DNA from: JBJTUH01 sp044346175
Lineage (GTDB): Bacteria > Cyanobacteriota > Vampirovibrionia > Vampirovibrionales > JAJTHC01
DNA: 64,000 bases
Reading direction: 5' to 3'
Assembly (NCBI GenBank): GCA_044346175.1
Contig: JBIIZQ010000001.1
Coordinates: 210,850-274,849 of the forward strand
In this document: positions 7,651 to 16,886 of the stretch, piece after piece
Position numbering within the stretch: position 1 is the stretch's first letter
Layout of the letters: every line of letters starts with the position of its first letter
Translations under genes and position numbers: made by a program
Notes under the pieces: model-generated
The model's input: only the letters and a program-made list of their open reading frames with translations
What the model was told of the DNA's origin: nothing
The model's database searches: none

Positions 7651-9174
7651 CTAAGCCTGAATAAGGCTCTGTTGCAGAAAATCAGGTTTACCCGCTGGGT
7701 AATGATTACTAAAGCACGCCGTACAAGCATCCACAGGTTTATCGAAACAATCTAACATATCCTGTACCCCTAAATAGGCTAAGGACTCTACCCCGAGCCA
7801 TTCCCGCAAGTCTTCAAGGCTTTTATGATTGGCGATGAGTTCCTCTTCGGTTGACATATCAATGCCATAATAACAAGGATGTTTTACTGGTGCCGAGCTG
7901 ATGCGTAAGTGAATCTCTTTCACGCCTGAATCACGTAAAAGCTTGACGAGTCGTCTACTTGTGGTGCCTCTCACAATCGAATCATCCACAATGACACATC
8001 GCTTGTCTTTTAAAACATGGGTTAAGGGGTTTAACTTTAAGCGCAAGCCATTCTCACGTAGGGCTTGCGTAGGATTGATGAAAGTACGCCCGACATAGCG
8101 ATTTTTAATCAGCCCTTCAATAAAGGGAATGCCTGATGCACGACTGAACCCCACAGCAGCGGGTAGTCCTGAGTCTGGTACAGGAATAACTAAATCAGCA
8201 TCTGCTGGGGCTATTTCTGCTAAACGTTGTCCCATTTTTAGACGATAGTTATAAACCGTTTGGTCTTGCAGGACACTGTCTGGGCGTGCAAAATAAACCA
8301 TCTCAAAAACACAGAAATGGTTTGCGGTTTTACCTTCCAACATGGCGGTGGTTTGCTCAAGGGTACCATCTTCCATACGGGTCACGACCATCAGTTCACC
8401 AGGTGCGAGTTCTTTCTCAAATTTTGCACCCACGATGTCCAAAGCACTGGTTTCAGAGGCAAAGACCACTTCACCTGTGTGTAAACGCCCTAGCACAAGG
8501 GGGCGAATGCCATTGCGGTCTCGTACTGCGACTAAAGAATCACCAATCGCAAAGACCACAGAGAAAGCCCCTTCACAGACACTGAAAACCTCAACCGCTG
8601 CTTTTTGAACACTTGCGGGGTCGGCTGAGTATTTATCTAGGGCTTTGGCCAAGGCTCGTGCCATGACATGACTGTCACTGAGGTCCTTTGTGGGGTCAAG
8701 CTGTACTTGAAAAGCTTGCTGTAACTTATGAAGGTTAATTAAGTTACCATTATGCCCCAGTACCAAGGCACCATAACGAGTACGCGCTACAACGGGTTGT
8801 GCGTTTTCCAAAGTGACCTGACCCGTGGTGGCATAGCGTACATGACCAATGCCTACTTGACCCGTCATTTTATCAAGTAGCTTTTGAGAAAACACCTGAT
8901 TCACCAACCCGAGGTCTTTATGAAGAAAGAGCTGATGGTCGTCAAACACCGCCATACCACAAGCTTCTTGTCCACGATGTTGTAAGGCATACAAACCATA
9001 AAACATGAACTGCCCTAACGGGAGCGTATTAGGAGAAATAATACCAAACACACCACACTTTTCACGTAACTCGGGTGAAAAGGTTGCTTCATGCTCAAGC
9101 TCGAAGGTGTGCATGTCATGCTCAGCGGCGGACGCTAATGGTGTATCAACATGAAGGTTTGTACAAAGGGTCAT
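7651..9174 (-). CDS. purF: Amidophosphoribosyltransferase PurF
   Basis: First committed step of purine synthesis: PRPP plus glutamine to 5-phosphoribosylamine. The N-terminal Ntn glutaminase nucleophile is Cys40 in REKCGVFGI, so a propeptide must be removed; 39 residues from the first ATG, or 19 if the internal ATG at 9114 is used. The PRPP loop is CVIVDDSIVRGTTSRR. Cysteines in NHFCVFEMVYFARPDS, KHPCYYG and ACTACF match the four 4Fe-4S ligands of the Bacillus-type enzyme, so this is the Fe-S class. 507 residues is normal. It is followed by the MCE-like gene, with purL upstream in the same direction (67 bp gap), consistent with a purL-purF unit. Confidence 0.97.
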   Translation of the reverse strand: MTLCTNLHVDTPLASAAEHDMHTFELEHEATFSPELREKCGVFGIISPNTLPLGQFMFYGLYALQHRGQEACGMAVFDDHQLFLHKDLGLVNQVFSQKLLDKMTGQVGIGHVRYATTGQVTLENAQPVVARTRYGALVLGHNGNLINLHKLQQAFQVQLDPTKDLSDSHVMARALAKALDKYSADPASVQKAAVEVFSVCEGAFSVVFAIGDSLVAVRDRNGIRPLVLGRLHTGEVVFASETSALDIVGAKFEKELAPGELMVVTRMEDGTLEQTTAMLEGKTANHFCVFEMVYFARPDSVLQDQTVYNYRLKMGQRLAEIAPADADLVIPVPDSGLPAAVGFSRASGIPFIEGLIKNRYVGRTFINPTQALRENGLRLKLNPLTHVLKDKRCVIVDDSIVRGTTSRRLVKLLRDSGVKEIHLRISSAPVKHPCYYGIDMSTEEELIANHKSLEDLREWLGVESLAYLGVQDMLDCFDKPVDACTACFSNHYPAGKPDFLQQSLIQA

Positions 9175-9241
9175 AAAAGAAAGGCATCCTTACGCAAAAA
9201 TGGAAAGACCGTTGACGAGAAGGGTAAGTATCGTCAGGTTA

Positions 9242-11734
9242 TTACAAGGCAGTATGAGCTTTAAAACTACGCCGTGCCTCATAAAGAGGCGTACGCCAAG
9301 CCTTGACGAGTGTATCACAAGCGGTGGTGTGTGCTTGTGAACCTTCAGCTGTTGTCAAACGAAGTTCACCGCTGGTATCTAACACGCCTAATACCTGAAG
9401 CGATACGCCTAAATCTGTAGGCATTTGGGTAAGTCGTACTTGAAGTGCTTGCAGTTGCTCAGTGGTACCACTGACAATATAACATCCTGCGGTCTCTCCA
9501 AAACAGGCTTTATCTAAACGCCCGTCCGCCTGTGTGAGGAAGGTTTCAGGCAGTGTTAAGCTTAAGCCTAAAGAGGTTTCACATGCTTTGTCGGCAGTCA
9601 TTGCATACTGAGGTGTTTTCAGGAGACACTCAGCAATCGTGACCAATACCCCGCCTAAAGAGACATCTTGTACACTGGCTAAGGCTTGTGCTGGTGCAAG
9701 CTCATTGACAAGTAAATGGACAAGTGCTGCTTCTGCATCAAGGTCAACCTCTGGGGGTTCGCCACACAATGGCTGTGCTTGGTACTGTTGGTACTCACTG
9801 CCACCAAGACTAGGGCTAAAACGACCCAATAGTGCGACTTGGTGTCCAGCCTGTTTAAACTCAGGCGTGAAGGTTTTCGTGACATCCTCAATCAGTCCAA
9901 TCGTACCCACCACCAAGGAGGGTAAAATGGCACTGCCAGCTTCGGTGGTGTTATACAAACTACAGTTGCCTCCTGTTACGGGAGCATCAAAGGCGAGGCA
10001 GGCTTCTTTCATACCTTCCACAGAATGGAAAAGCTGGTAGTAAACATCGGCCGTTTCGGGGTCGCCGTAGTTCAGGTTATCCGTAACCCCGAGCGGTAAA
10101 CATCCTGTCGCAGCGAGGTTACGTGCCGACTCACTCAATACGTTTTTACTACCCGAATAAGGGTTGAGTGCTACATGACGAGCATTCCCCCCTAACGTAA
10201 CCCCCAGTCCTTTCCCTGTAAAGGTTTGGGTGGCAGGGTGCCGTAATTCAATAACACCAGAGGTGTTAGCTTCTGAACTTAAACGGGTTCCGTTACGAAC
10301 GTGGCGGTCATACTGGCTGTAAATGGCTTCAGGGTGAATGATATTGGAACGTTCCAACATGGCTACTAAAGTGGGTAAAACAGCTTCAGGAGTAAGGTCA
10401 GAGAGGGTTGCCTCAGGCGATGTTTCACGCCGCACTTTTAAAGCCTGAGGCTCTTCGGGGACGGTGACAGGGATGAACTGTGGGGCATCATCGGTTAAAA
10501 GGGTGGCAGGGATTTGTGCCACCAAACGCTCCCCTTGCATGATTTCCACCAAGCCTGTATCAGTGACCTCACCGACCACACAGCAAGGCACACCCCATTT
10601 ACGGAAAATCTTGAAGATTTCTTCCGTGCGGTGACGGTCAACCACAAAGAGCATACGCTCTTGAGATTCAGACAACAAAAACTCAAAAGGTTGCATGTTC
10701 GGCTCACGTGCAGGAATCAAGTTGAGGTCAACTTTCATGCCTGTACCACCTTTGGCTGACATTTCAGCCGCACCACAGGTAATACCTGCTGCCCCCATAT
10801 CTTGGGCTGCAACAATCGCTCCTGTTTTGAACGCCTCTAAACACGCTTCCATAAGCACTTTTTCAGCGAAGGGGTCTCCTACCTGAACCGCAGGACGGTC
10901 TTCAGAGGCTTTTTCTTCATCCAAACTACGACTGGCAAAGGAAGCCCCGCCAATCCCATCTTTTCCTGTGGGAGAGCCTGCATACACAACAGGATTTCCG
11001 ATACCCTCCACCTTAGAACTCATCATACCCTCGGGTTCAATCATCCCCACACTCATGGCATTTACGAGTGGGTTCCCTTTGTAGCTGTCATCAAAAAATA
11101 CGTCGCCGCCAATGGTGGGAATCCCCATACAATTACCGTAATGTGCAATACCATGCACGGCATGACGGATGAGGTATTGGCTCCGAGGATGGTCTGTGGG
11201 GCCGAAACGAAGGGCATTTAAGTTGGCAATGGGGCGGGCGTTCATCGTAAAAATATCCCGTAAAATTCCCCCTACCCCAGTGGCAGCTCCGTGATAGGGT
11301 TCAACCGCTGTAGGGTGGTTATGGCTCTCAACTTTAAAGGTAACATCGAGTCCTTCTTCAATACGAATCACACCTGCGTTTTCACCAGGCCCTTGCACCA
11401 CACGTTCGCCAGTGACAGGAAGCTTTTTCAGTAAGTGGCGTGTGTGTTTGTAGGCACAGTGTTCACTCCATAAAGCACTGAACATACACAATTCTTCAAA
11501 ATTAGGGCTTCTGCCAAGATGCTTTACAATAAGGGCATATTCTACAGGGCGGATATTAAGTTGTTGTAGCTGATGGTGTAACTGCTCTGAAATTTCAGGG
11601 ACGGCGATGGTTTCTCCTTGGACAACCCCAGGAGCCTTCATCATGACTTCCAAATACACAGGTGTATTGGAAGCGATATCTTGTGAAGGGCTTATTGCAT
11701 CAACCGTACAGCTTGAGTTACTGAGCATCATCAT
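9242..11734 (-). CDS. purL: Phosphoribosylformylglycinamidine synthase subunit PurL (small type)
   Basis: ATP-dependent FGAR to FGAM conversion. The 830-residue protein is of the small type that works with separate PurS and PurQ (no glutaminase domain, neither partner in the window). Visible marks are MFSALWSEHCAYKHTR (about 83-98), the GPGENAGVIRIEEG region, VESHNHPTAVEPYHGAATGVGG with the catalytic histidine, GGDVFFDDSYKGNPLVNAM and AAQDMGAAGITCGAAEMS. It has about 60 extra N-terminal residues and begins with three consecutive ATGs without a clear Shine-Dalgarno; MMK at about residue 31 is an alternative start. It precedes purF on the same strand. Confidence 0.96.
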   Translation of the reverse strand: MMMLSNSSCTVDAISPSQDIASNTPVYLEVMMKAPGVVQGETIAVPEISEQLHHQLQQLNIRPVEYALIVKHLGRSPNFEELCMFSALWSEHCAYKHTRHLLKKLPVTGERVVQGPGENAGVIRIEEGLDVTFKVESHNHPTAVEPYHGAATGVGGILRDIFTMNARPIANLNALRFGPTDHPRSQYLIRHAVHGIAHYGNCMGIPTIGGDVFFDDSYKGNPLVNAMSVGMIEPEGMMSSKVEGIGNPVVYAGSPTGKDGIGGASFASRSLDEEKASEDRPAVQVGDPFAEKVLMEACLEAFKTGAIVAAQDMGAAGITCGAAEMSAKGGTGMKVDLNLIPAREPNMQPFEFLLSESQERMLFVVDRHRTEEIFKIFRKWGVPCCVVGEVTDTGLVEIMQGERLVAQIPATLLTDDAPQFIPVTVPEEPQALKVRRETSPEATLSDLTPEAVLPTLVAMLERSNIIHPEAIYSQYDRHVRNGTRLSSEANTSGVIELRHPATQTFTGKGLGVTLGGNARHVALNPYSGSKNVLSESARNLAATGCLPLGVTDNLNYGDPETADVYYQLFHSVEGMKEACLAFDAPVTGGNCSLYNTTEAGSAILPSLVVGTIGLIEDVTKTFTPEFKQAGHQVALLGRFSPSLGGSEYQQYQAQPLCGEPPEVDLDAEAALVHLLVNELAPAQALASVQDVSLGGVLVTIAECLLKTPQYAMTADKACETSLGLSLTLPETFLTQADGRLDKACFGETAGCYIVSGTTEQLQALQVRLTQMPTDLGVSLQVLGVLDTSGELRLTTAEGSQAHTTACDTLVKAWRTPLYEARRSFKAHTAL

Positions 11735-12220
11735 AAGTAAGCCAATATCTTTCTAGTAGGGTGTTGTTTCCAAAAAAGAGAGGGTGTTTAACACAAAGGA
11801 GAGGTTGCAAAGGGCTTTTTTAAAGGTTTGAATATCGAGCGTTTTGCTTGTGCCACACACATGCACCGCACACACATTTAAAGAAGCGTAATATCTTTCT
11901 CATTGTTACGCAAACATGCTCCCCATGCCAACGATTCGTTACGATGAGGGTGTTTATTTTAAGTTCTCAAAAAGACAAACCCATAGGGCTTCTTTTTTGC
12001 CTTCTTCCTTCCGAACACAGGTCGGTATGAAGAAAGTATGAAGTATGTGTGCGTGAGGGATACCGATTTTCATCGGTATGACGTGTCCCCTAGGTCATCC
12101 TGCACGAAGTGGTAGGGCTTTCCTTGTACTGTTGGGGATACCGACTTGAACGTTATGGCATGACGGCGGTTGACATGTACCTTAACAACCCTAATAAGCC
12201 TGCTCAAATGCACCCATCAC
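11735..12220. other. 486-bp gap with composite repeat
   Basis: Between purL and dnaB. The part nearest purL is a non-coding leader with no SD-like start. From about 12011 it holds three hairpin-type modules of the dispersed repeat family listed separately. Short open frames here have no start context or coding character and are not called. Confidence 0.6.
12011..12166. repeat. Composite dispersed repeat, copy A
   Basis: Three modules: a hairpin CCGA...GTCGG (12011-12025) followed by AGAAAGTATGAAGTATG (12031-12047); the palindrome GATACCGATTTTCATCGGTA (from 12059), part of a 26-base block at 12058-12083 that is identical to 63835-63860; and GTCATCCTGCACGAAGTGG (from 12094) leading to a second GATACCGACTT..ATGACGG unit (about 12132-12166). 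Related copies lie at 23771, 35473, 50070 and 63780. Confidence 0.8.
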
Positions 12221-14089
12221 CTAGAAAGTTCGGGTTCGGATTTCTTTGGGGTTTACAAATTTGGCAACATTCTTTTTAAACAGAAGCTCAAACTCCCCCA
12301 CAGGACCATTTCTCTGTTTGGCAATAATAATATCGGCAAAGCCAGGGCGTTCGGAATCCTTATTATAGTACTCATCCCGATAGATAAACATGACCAAATC
12401 GGCATCTTGTTCAATAGAGCCTGACTCTCGCAAGTCACTTAACATGGGTTTTTTATCAATCCGACTCTCAACCGCTCGAGACAGCTGAGACAAAGCCATG
12501 ACGGGTACTTTAAACTCACGGGCCAAGGCCTTGAGTCCCCGAGAGATAGATGAAACTTCCTGCTGACGGTTTTCGCCACCCCCACTACTACTCCGAGATT
12601 CCATCAGTTGCAAGTAGTCAATCACAATTAAGCCCATTTGGTCGATACGGTGTTCAAGCATGACTTTACGCATTTTGGCTCGAATATCCATCACTGAAAT
12701 ACCAGGTGAATCATCGATAAAAATAGGGGCATCTCCTAAACGACCCATGGCTGCTGAAAGTTGCTGAAAGTCATACTCTTGTAAGTCGCCAGTACGGATG
12801 CGCTGCTGGTCAATGCCAGCTTCTGCACACAGCATACGAGTAATGACGCTTTCCTTACTCATCTCAAGACTAAACATCATGACGGGTTTCTGTGCTATCA
12901 GGGCAACATTGCTCAGGATGTTCAAACAAAAGGCAGTTTTTCCCATCGAGGGACGTGCGGCTAAAATCACAAGGTCACTCGGCTGTAACCCACTGGTGTA
13001 TTGATTGAGTTCGTAAAAGCCAGTGTCTACTCCCATTAAGGAGCCTTTGTTTTGGAAACGCTCTTCAATTTGTTCAAATGTGATAGGTAAAATATCTCTG
13101 ACATGAGCCACCGAGCTATCACCACCTGAACGTGCCAACTCAAAAAGTGCCTGCTGGGCGACATCTAAAGCGGCTTCACCGTCATGCGATTCATAGCCCA
13201 TGAAGGCCATTTCCTGCCCTAAACGTATGACGGTCCGCAAAATAGATTTATTCCGAACAACTTTGGCATGAGATACCACGTTTTCTGTCGTGACAACCAT
13301 CAAGGAAAGGTCGTTAATATACGCACGTCCTCCAACAAGGTCGAGGTCATCGCTTTGGTCTAAAAATTCTGATACCGTGACAACATCCACAGGCTCCCCT
13401 CTTTCATAGAGGGTTCTTAACGCCTCAAAGAGAACGGCATGGGGTTTACGATAAAAATCTTTAGGCTTTAGGAGCTCAACAATTTTACCGAGTGAGTCGG
13501 GGTCTACGAGAATGGCACCAAGAATCGCCTGTTCTGCTTCTAGGTTTGCCGGGGGATGTCTAAAGCTACTTCGCTCATCGCCCATGCCAGAGGGCTGTAG
13601 GAGGGTATGAGGTGCATGCACTTGGGATGTAAGCCAAGCCGTATCGGCAGACGCTTTTCCTTGTTGACGCAGTGTGTCTGTGATGGCTTGAAGTCGTTCA
13701 CCTACTTTGACCATGCCTGTCGTGAGTGCTTCAGAGGTATGGGAGGATGGATGCTCCTCTGAAAGACTGGGTTGCTTTAACTGTGTGGCAATTGTATCAA
13801 GGGATTGTACCCACGCATCATCATCCTCATCTGTTTCTTGGTTGGCTTCAGCTTCGTTTTCAGAGATGTATGCTGGGGGTGGATACGCTTCAGTGTCGAT
13901 GTGCGGCACGTGTGCTACGTGTTCTTGAAATTGCGAAAAATCGCCAAAAAACATAGACTGCCCTTGGGTAGGCTCGTCTGGTAAAGTAGCTTTTGGTAAA
14001 GCGTGTAGGGGGACGTGCGACGGTGAGTGTCGCTCTTGGAAGTCCAAAGCGTCATCCCGATAAGGGTCTAAAGGAGGGCGGTTATCCAT
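12221..14089 (-). CDS. dnaB: Replicative DNA helicase DnaB with long N-terminal extension
   Basis: Hexameric helicase at the replication fork. The frame is open to an ATG at 14146 (641 residues); I prefer the ATG at 14089 because coding-like acidic sequence (MDNRPPLDPYRDD) starts there, although neither has a strong SD. The canonical N-domain begins only at PPANLEAEQAILGAIL (about residue 180 from 14089). Then come the linker, RecA-like Walker A ARPSMGKTAF (about 378-387), Walker B-region LIVIDYLQLM, the SQLSRAVESR arginine-finger region and DLRESGSIEQDAD. The first 180 residues are acidic/Ser/Pro-rich and absent from ordinary DnaB (about 450 residues). No intein is visible; motifs are uninterrupted. 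Confidence 0.95.
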   Translation of the reverse strand: MDNRPPLDPYRDDALDFQERHSPSHVPLHALPKATLPDEPTQGQSMFFGDFSQFQEHVAHVPHIDTEAYPPPAYISENEAEANQETDEDDDAWVQSLDTIATQLKQPSLSEEHPSSHTSEALTTGMVKVGERLQAITDTLRQQGKASADTAWLTSQVHAPHTLLQPSGMGDERSSFRHPPANLEAEQAILGAILVDPDSLGKIVELLKPKDFYRKPHAVLFEALRTLYERGEPVDVVTVSEFLDQSDDLDLVGGRAYINDLSLMVVTTENVVSHAKVVRNKSILRTVIRLGQEMAFMGYESHDGEAALDVAQQALFELARSGGDSSVAHVRDILPITFEQIEERFQNKGSLMGVDTGFYELNQYTSGLQPSDLVILAARPSMGKTAFCLNILSNVALIAQKPVMMFSLEMSKESVITRMLCAEAGIDQQRIRTGDLQEYDFQQLSAAMGRLGDAPIFIDDSPGISVMDIRAKMRKVMLEHRIDQMGLIVIDYLQLMESRSSSGGGENRQQEVSSISRGLKALAREFKVPVMALSQLSRAVESRIDKKPMLSDLRESGSIEQDADLVMFIYRDEYYNKDSERPGFADIIIAKQRNGPVGEFELLFKKNVAKFVNPKEIRTRTF

Positions 14090-14173
14090 GGGGTTGTATG
14101 TCCAGTGGTGTTGATTGATACTTTTTAGTGTAACACTAAGAAACATAAAATAGGGAACTCACCCCCCGTACTT

Positions 14174-15445
14174 TTAATAATCATCCCATAGTCCGTACTC
14201 ATACAACCAATATTTAGGAACAGGACGCTGTTTTTTGCCTCGTCGCTCATCTGTATGGCTTGTCACATGGCGTTTGTCCGTACTGTTTGTGAGTACCTCG
14301 GGTGACTTTTTCACCGTGGCAATCCAACCATTGAGTGTACCAATTTGCTTTAAAATATCAGCATGAGCCTGTAGGTTATCTCCAAGGAGGGTGTTCGTTT
14401 TTCGTTTCATGTGGTACATCCAAAACCCATGGAAGGTCTCATCAAGTGGGAAAGGCTTGCGGGTAAAGGGGTCAGGGATGCGGAATGACCTCACAGCGTA
14501 AATAATTTCTTCGTTGCTGTGAGCTTTAAACCCTAAGGGCATCACATCATACGCTCGGGGTTGTAGGCGGATACTCTGTGATGTGAAAGGTGCTTCAAAA
14601 CGTTTCCAAAGTTCTGGATAGACCCATATGGAGCCTGTTTGACGGTCATAGAGGAGCATGTCTGTCCCTGTGGGGGTTTCATGTAGTACGCCTTTTCTGG
14701 TTCGTAACAAAAGTAACTGTCCATTAGGCGACCAGTCAACAGGTACAAGCGTTTGAAACGAGAAGTGCTTCTTTTCGGCATCTCCAGCACCTAAAACACG
14801 TTGGCGAAAGGGTGCCATTTTGACGGGGTCAAGATAATCCAGAAAGGCACGAGAGCTTTGGTTGATGGCAGGTAGGCTGGGTGTCACTAAATGTCTTGGG
14901 GTTTCCTCCAAGGGCATAGGCGTGAGGGGTAAGGTTTGCTGGAGCTGATACATGGCTTGTTGGCTTCCTGCCATGGGCATATAAGGCATCGGTAATTGAT
15001 AAAGCTCTGCAACCACTTGCCGTTCACGAGGTAGAAACATGGTCTCGGTATAAACATAACTTGTACGGTCAGGCGTAAAAAAGAGTGGCGAGCGTATCAG
15101 TCGTTTTTCTTCAATGCCCCATAAATTGTTAGGAACCCCTTGACCCGTACTGGGTTTACGGAAGCTAACGCTCCCTTCAGGGAAACTATGATTAGGGTTA
15201 GTGGTAGATAAGCTAGAGGCTTCCACACTTGTGGTGACTTCCCGCCAATACTGGGGAGTCTGTGACTTGGGATTCCGCTTTGGGTCAAGGTAATAACAGC
15301 GTACATCATCGCCTGTTACGACTTTTTTGCCAGCAGGAACCTTCCCTATGACCATCTCAGCTTGTGTCGGCATACCTAACATCAGCCCGATGTATAGGCA
15401 CACCCCTATCAAAGCTCTGTAATGTATCCCTAGGCTAGAAAACAC
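14174..15445 (-). CDS. Secreted propeller-like protein of unknown function
   Basis: About 423 residues. The frame opens at a TTG (15454), but a GTG at 15445 has GGGAG 9 bases upstream and gives a classical signal peptide (Arg, then LIGVCLYIGLMLGMPTQAE), so I choose it. The middle has TolB/beta-propeller-like blades: VPVDWSPNGQLLLLRT followed by DMLLYDRQTGSIWVYPE, where a WSPNG-type turn precedes a displayed value. The C-terminus is basic (DERRGKKQRPVPKYWLYEYG). It is upstream of dnaB in the same direction (84 bp). A periplasmic role is likely; function unknown. Confidence 0.65.
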   Translation of the reverse strand: MFSSLGIHYRALIGVCLYIGLMLGMPTQAEMVIGKVPAGKKVVTGDDVRCYYLDPKRNPKSQTPQYWREVTTSVEASSLSTTNPNHSFPEGSVSFRKPSTGQGVPNNLWGIEEKRLIRSPLFFTPDRTSYVYTETMFLPRERQVVAELYQLPMPYMPMAGSQQAMYQLQQTLPLTPMPLEETPRHLVTPSLPAINQSSRAFLDYLDPVKMAPFRQRVLGAGDAEKKHFSFQTLVPVDWSPNGQLLLLRTRKGVLHETPTGTDMLLYDRQTGSIWVYPELWKRFEAPFTSQSIRLQPRAYDVMPLGFKAHSNEEIIYAVRSFRIPDPFTRKPFPLDETFHGFWMYHMKRKTNTLLGDNLQAHADILKQIGTLNGWIATVKKSPEVLTNSTDKRHVTSHTDERRGKKQRPVPKYWLYEYGLWDDY

Positions 15446-15688
15446 GCAAGTCAACTCCCATTCATAACAGTGTTTATTGTCCTAAAATCAGTGAAGACCT
15501 GTCGTGTGCCTTCCTCTATAAGGTCGAACAACCTTACCTCTCACTAAGCCTTTCTCTTGAAGGATTCCTTTATAAAGAGGATATAAATTGATAAAAACAA
15601 GCATTTTGATGTAAAAAGCCCTTCACTCATGTATACTACCTACCATAGGATGTCGTGCTTCGGCTAAGTAGCCTATCAAAGTATTTTT

Positions 15689-15730
15689 TTATGACAGTTT
15701 TCTTATGACAGTTTTCTTATGACAGGTTTT
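15689..15730 (+). repeat. Three tandem 14-bp repeats upstream of the YbjQ cassette
   Basis: TTATGACAGTTTTC occurs twice exactly (15689-15702, 15703-15716) and a third time as TTATGACAGGTTTT (15717-15730), ending just before the AAGGAG ribosome site. They sit in the probable 5' leader, downstream of a TATACT -10-like hexamer at 15632-15637. Confidence 0.8.
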
Positions 15731-15750
15731 GGTATGGAAGGAGAATGATT

Positions 15751-16095
15751 ATGGTATTTGGTCGGACTTCAGAGATGATTATCACCACGATTGACCATGT
15801 TCCTAATGCAACCATTGAGGAACATTTTGGGATGGTGAGTGGTAGCGTTGTTCGGAGTAAACATTTTGGGACGGATATGTTTGCGGGGTTAAAAAACCTT
15901 GTTGGAGGCGAATTAGAAGGTTACACCAAACTTCTGAACGAAACACGCCAGCAAGCCCTTGAGCGTTTAGCTGACAATGCTCGTATGTTAGGTGCCAATG
16001 CTGTGGTCAATGTTCGTCTGGAAAGTAGTAGCGTTGCCGCAGGTGCTGCAGAGCTATATGCTTATGGTACCGCCGTGAAAGTCGTTTTTCAGTAA
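15751..16095 (+). CDS. YbjQ/UPF0145 family protein
   Basis: The 114-residue protein matches the YbjQ (DUF74, COG0393) family almost end to end: MIITTIDHVPNATIEEHFGMVSGSVV, then a loop with DMFAGLKNLVGGELEGYTKLL, then ARxxALERLADNARMLGANAVVNVR and a final AxxLYAYGTAVKV strand. The family forms pentamers and is annotated as heavy-metal-binding from structural work; the biological role is not settled. AAGGAG ends 7 bases before the ATG at 15751, while the ATG at 15745 is too close to it, so 15751 is chosen. It heads a three-gene cassette with a membrane YbjQ homologue and an M48 peptidase. Confidence 0.92.
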   Translation: MVFGRTSEMIITTIDHVPNATIEEHFGMVSGSVVRSKHFGTDMFAGLKNLVGGELEGYTKLLNETRQQALERLADNARMLGANAVVNVRLESSSVAAGAAELYAYGTAVKVVFQ

Positions 16096-16146
16096 GTGTT
16101 TTTAAGTGTTTTTAAGTTCTTTTGGGGGTTCCCCACTTTTATTTTT
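16096..16146 (+). terminator. Weak hairpin after ybjQ-like gene
   Basis: TGGGG (16123-16127) can pair with CCCCA (16131-16135), followed by a T-rich stretch. It is preceded by two AAGTGTTTTT repeats. It is short, so possibly an attenuator rather than a full stop, since the next gene is in the same direction 130 bp on. Confidence 0.3.
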
Positions 16147-16224
16147 GAAAATTTGTACCTGTGCCAATGGGCTTAAGGTGCTTTGAGATTTTTTGTTCGT
16201 CTTCATTTCTGGAAAGTTCGTACT

Positions 16225-16863
16225 ATGAACCTTTCAACACGCCAACGTATTACTAGGCACCGTCTATTCATGCCCTTCCTTGTCGGTTTAGCCTTTTTGG
16301 CTGTAAGTAGCTTAGGGCTTTACGCTTTTGCCCAAGGTGACACCGAGGGGAGTCGTACCGTAAAACATCTGGGGAATGGTATTCAGTTAGGGTTTTTTAT
16401 ACTCTCTGTTTTACTTGGTATTACGGTAGGGAGTTATTTGGAGTGGCGGCACATTCAAAGTTTAAAGCTACGTGAAGCTGCTTGGAGCCATGTACCTGCT
16501 GTACCCCTAGACTACAAACATGCACTAGAGCCTAATGAGCGTGTTGAGAAAATAACTTTTGTCTCAGGTCAAGTCGTGCTTACCGATGATACCGCACGTG
16601 CCATATTGGCTGGGATATTAAGTATCTTTGGACTAAACCTCAAAACTTACGAACTCCTCATGGAACGTGCAAGACGAGAAGCGACCCTACGCATGAAGGA
16701 GTCGGCACCTGAAGGAACCCATATTATTACAAACCTCCATTACCTCAGTGGCAGCTTAGATGATGAAGAAAGTGACTCTAACAAAGAAAAGGGTGTTACT
16801 GCTCTTTGTGTCACGGCTTACGGCACTGCGATTCAAGTAGACCGTGCGGGTCTGTATAGTTAA
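16225..16863 (+). CDS. Membrane-anchored YbjQ-like protein
   Basis: About 212 residues from the ATG at 16225, which has GGAAAG about 8 bases upstream; the frame extends to a TTG at 16183 but that start lacks support. Two membrane helices (about 15-37 and 55-75) are followed by a YbjQ-like domain: PNERVEKITFVSGQVVLT, then LSIFGLNLKTYELLMERARREATLRMKESAPEGTHIITNL and a closing ALCVTAYGTAIQV strand matching the end of the family. This second YbjQ paralogue is tethered to the membrane, unlike its soluble neighbour. The M48 peptidase gene follows 23 bp later, which argues for a joint function. Confidence 0.75.
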   Translation: MNLSTRQRITRHRLFMPFLVGLAFLAVSSLGLYAFAQGDTEGSRTVKHLGNGIQLGFFILSVLLGITVGSYLEWRHIQSLKLREAAWSHVPAVPLDYKHALEPNERVEKITFVSGQVVLTDDTARAILAGILSIFGLNLKTYELLMERARREATLRMKESAPEGTHIITNLHYLSGSLDDEESDSNKEKGVTALCVTAYGTAIQVDRAGLYS

Positions 16864-16886
16864 CCAGTAAAGGAACGTTGTGCCTC

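Noticed and set aside
11848..12030. 60-codon open frame in the purL-dnaB gap
   Set aside because: No ribosome site, overlaps repeat copy A, and composition is not coding-like.
12170..12424. 84-codon frame opposite the end of dnaB
   Set aside because: It is the antisense shadow of dnaB codons plus repeat DNA.
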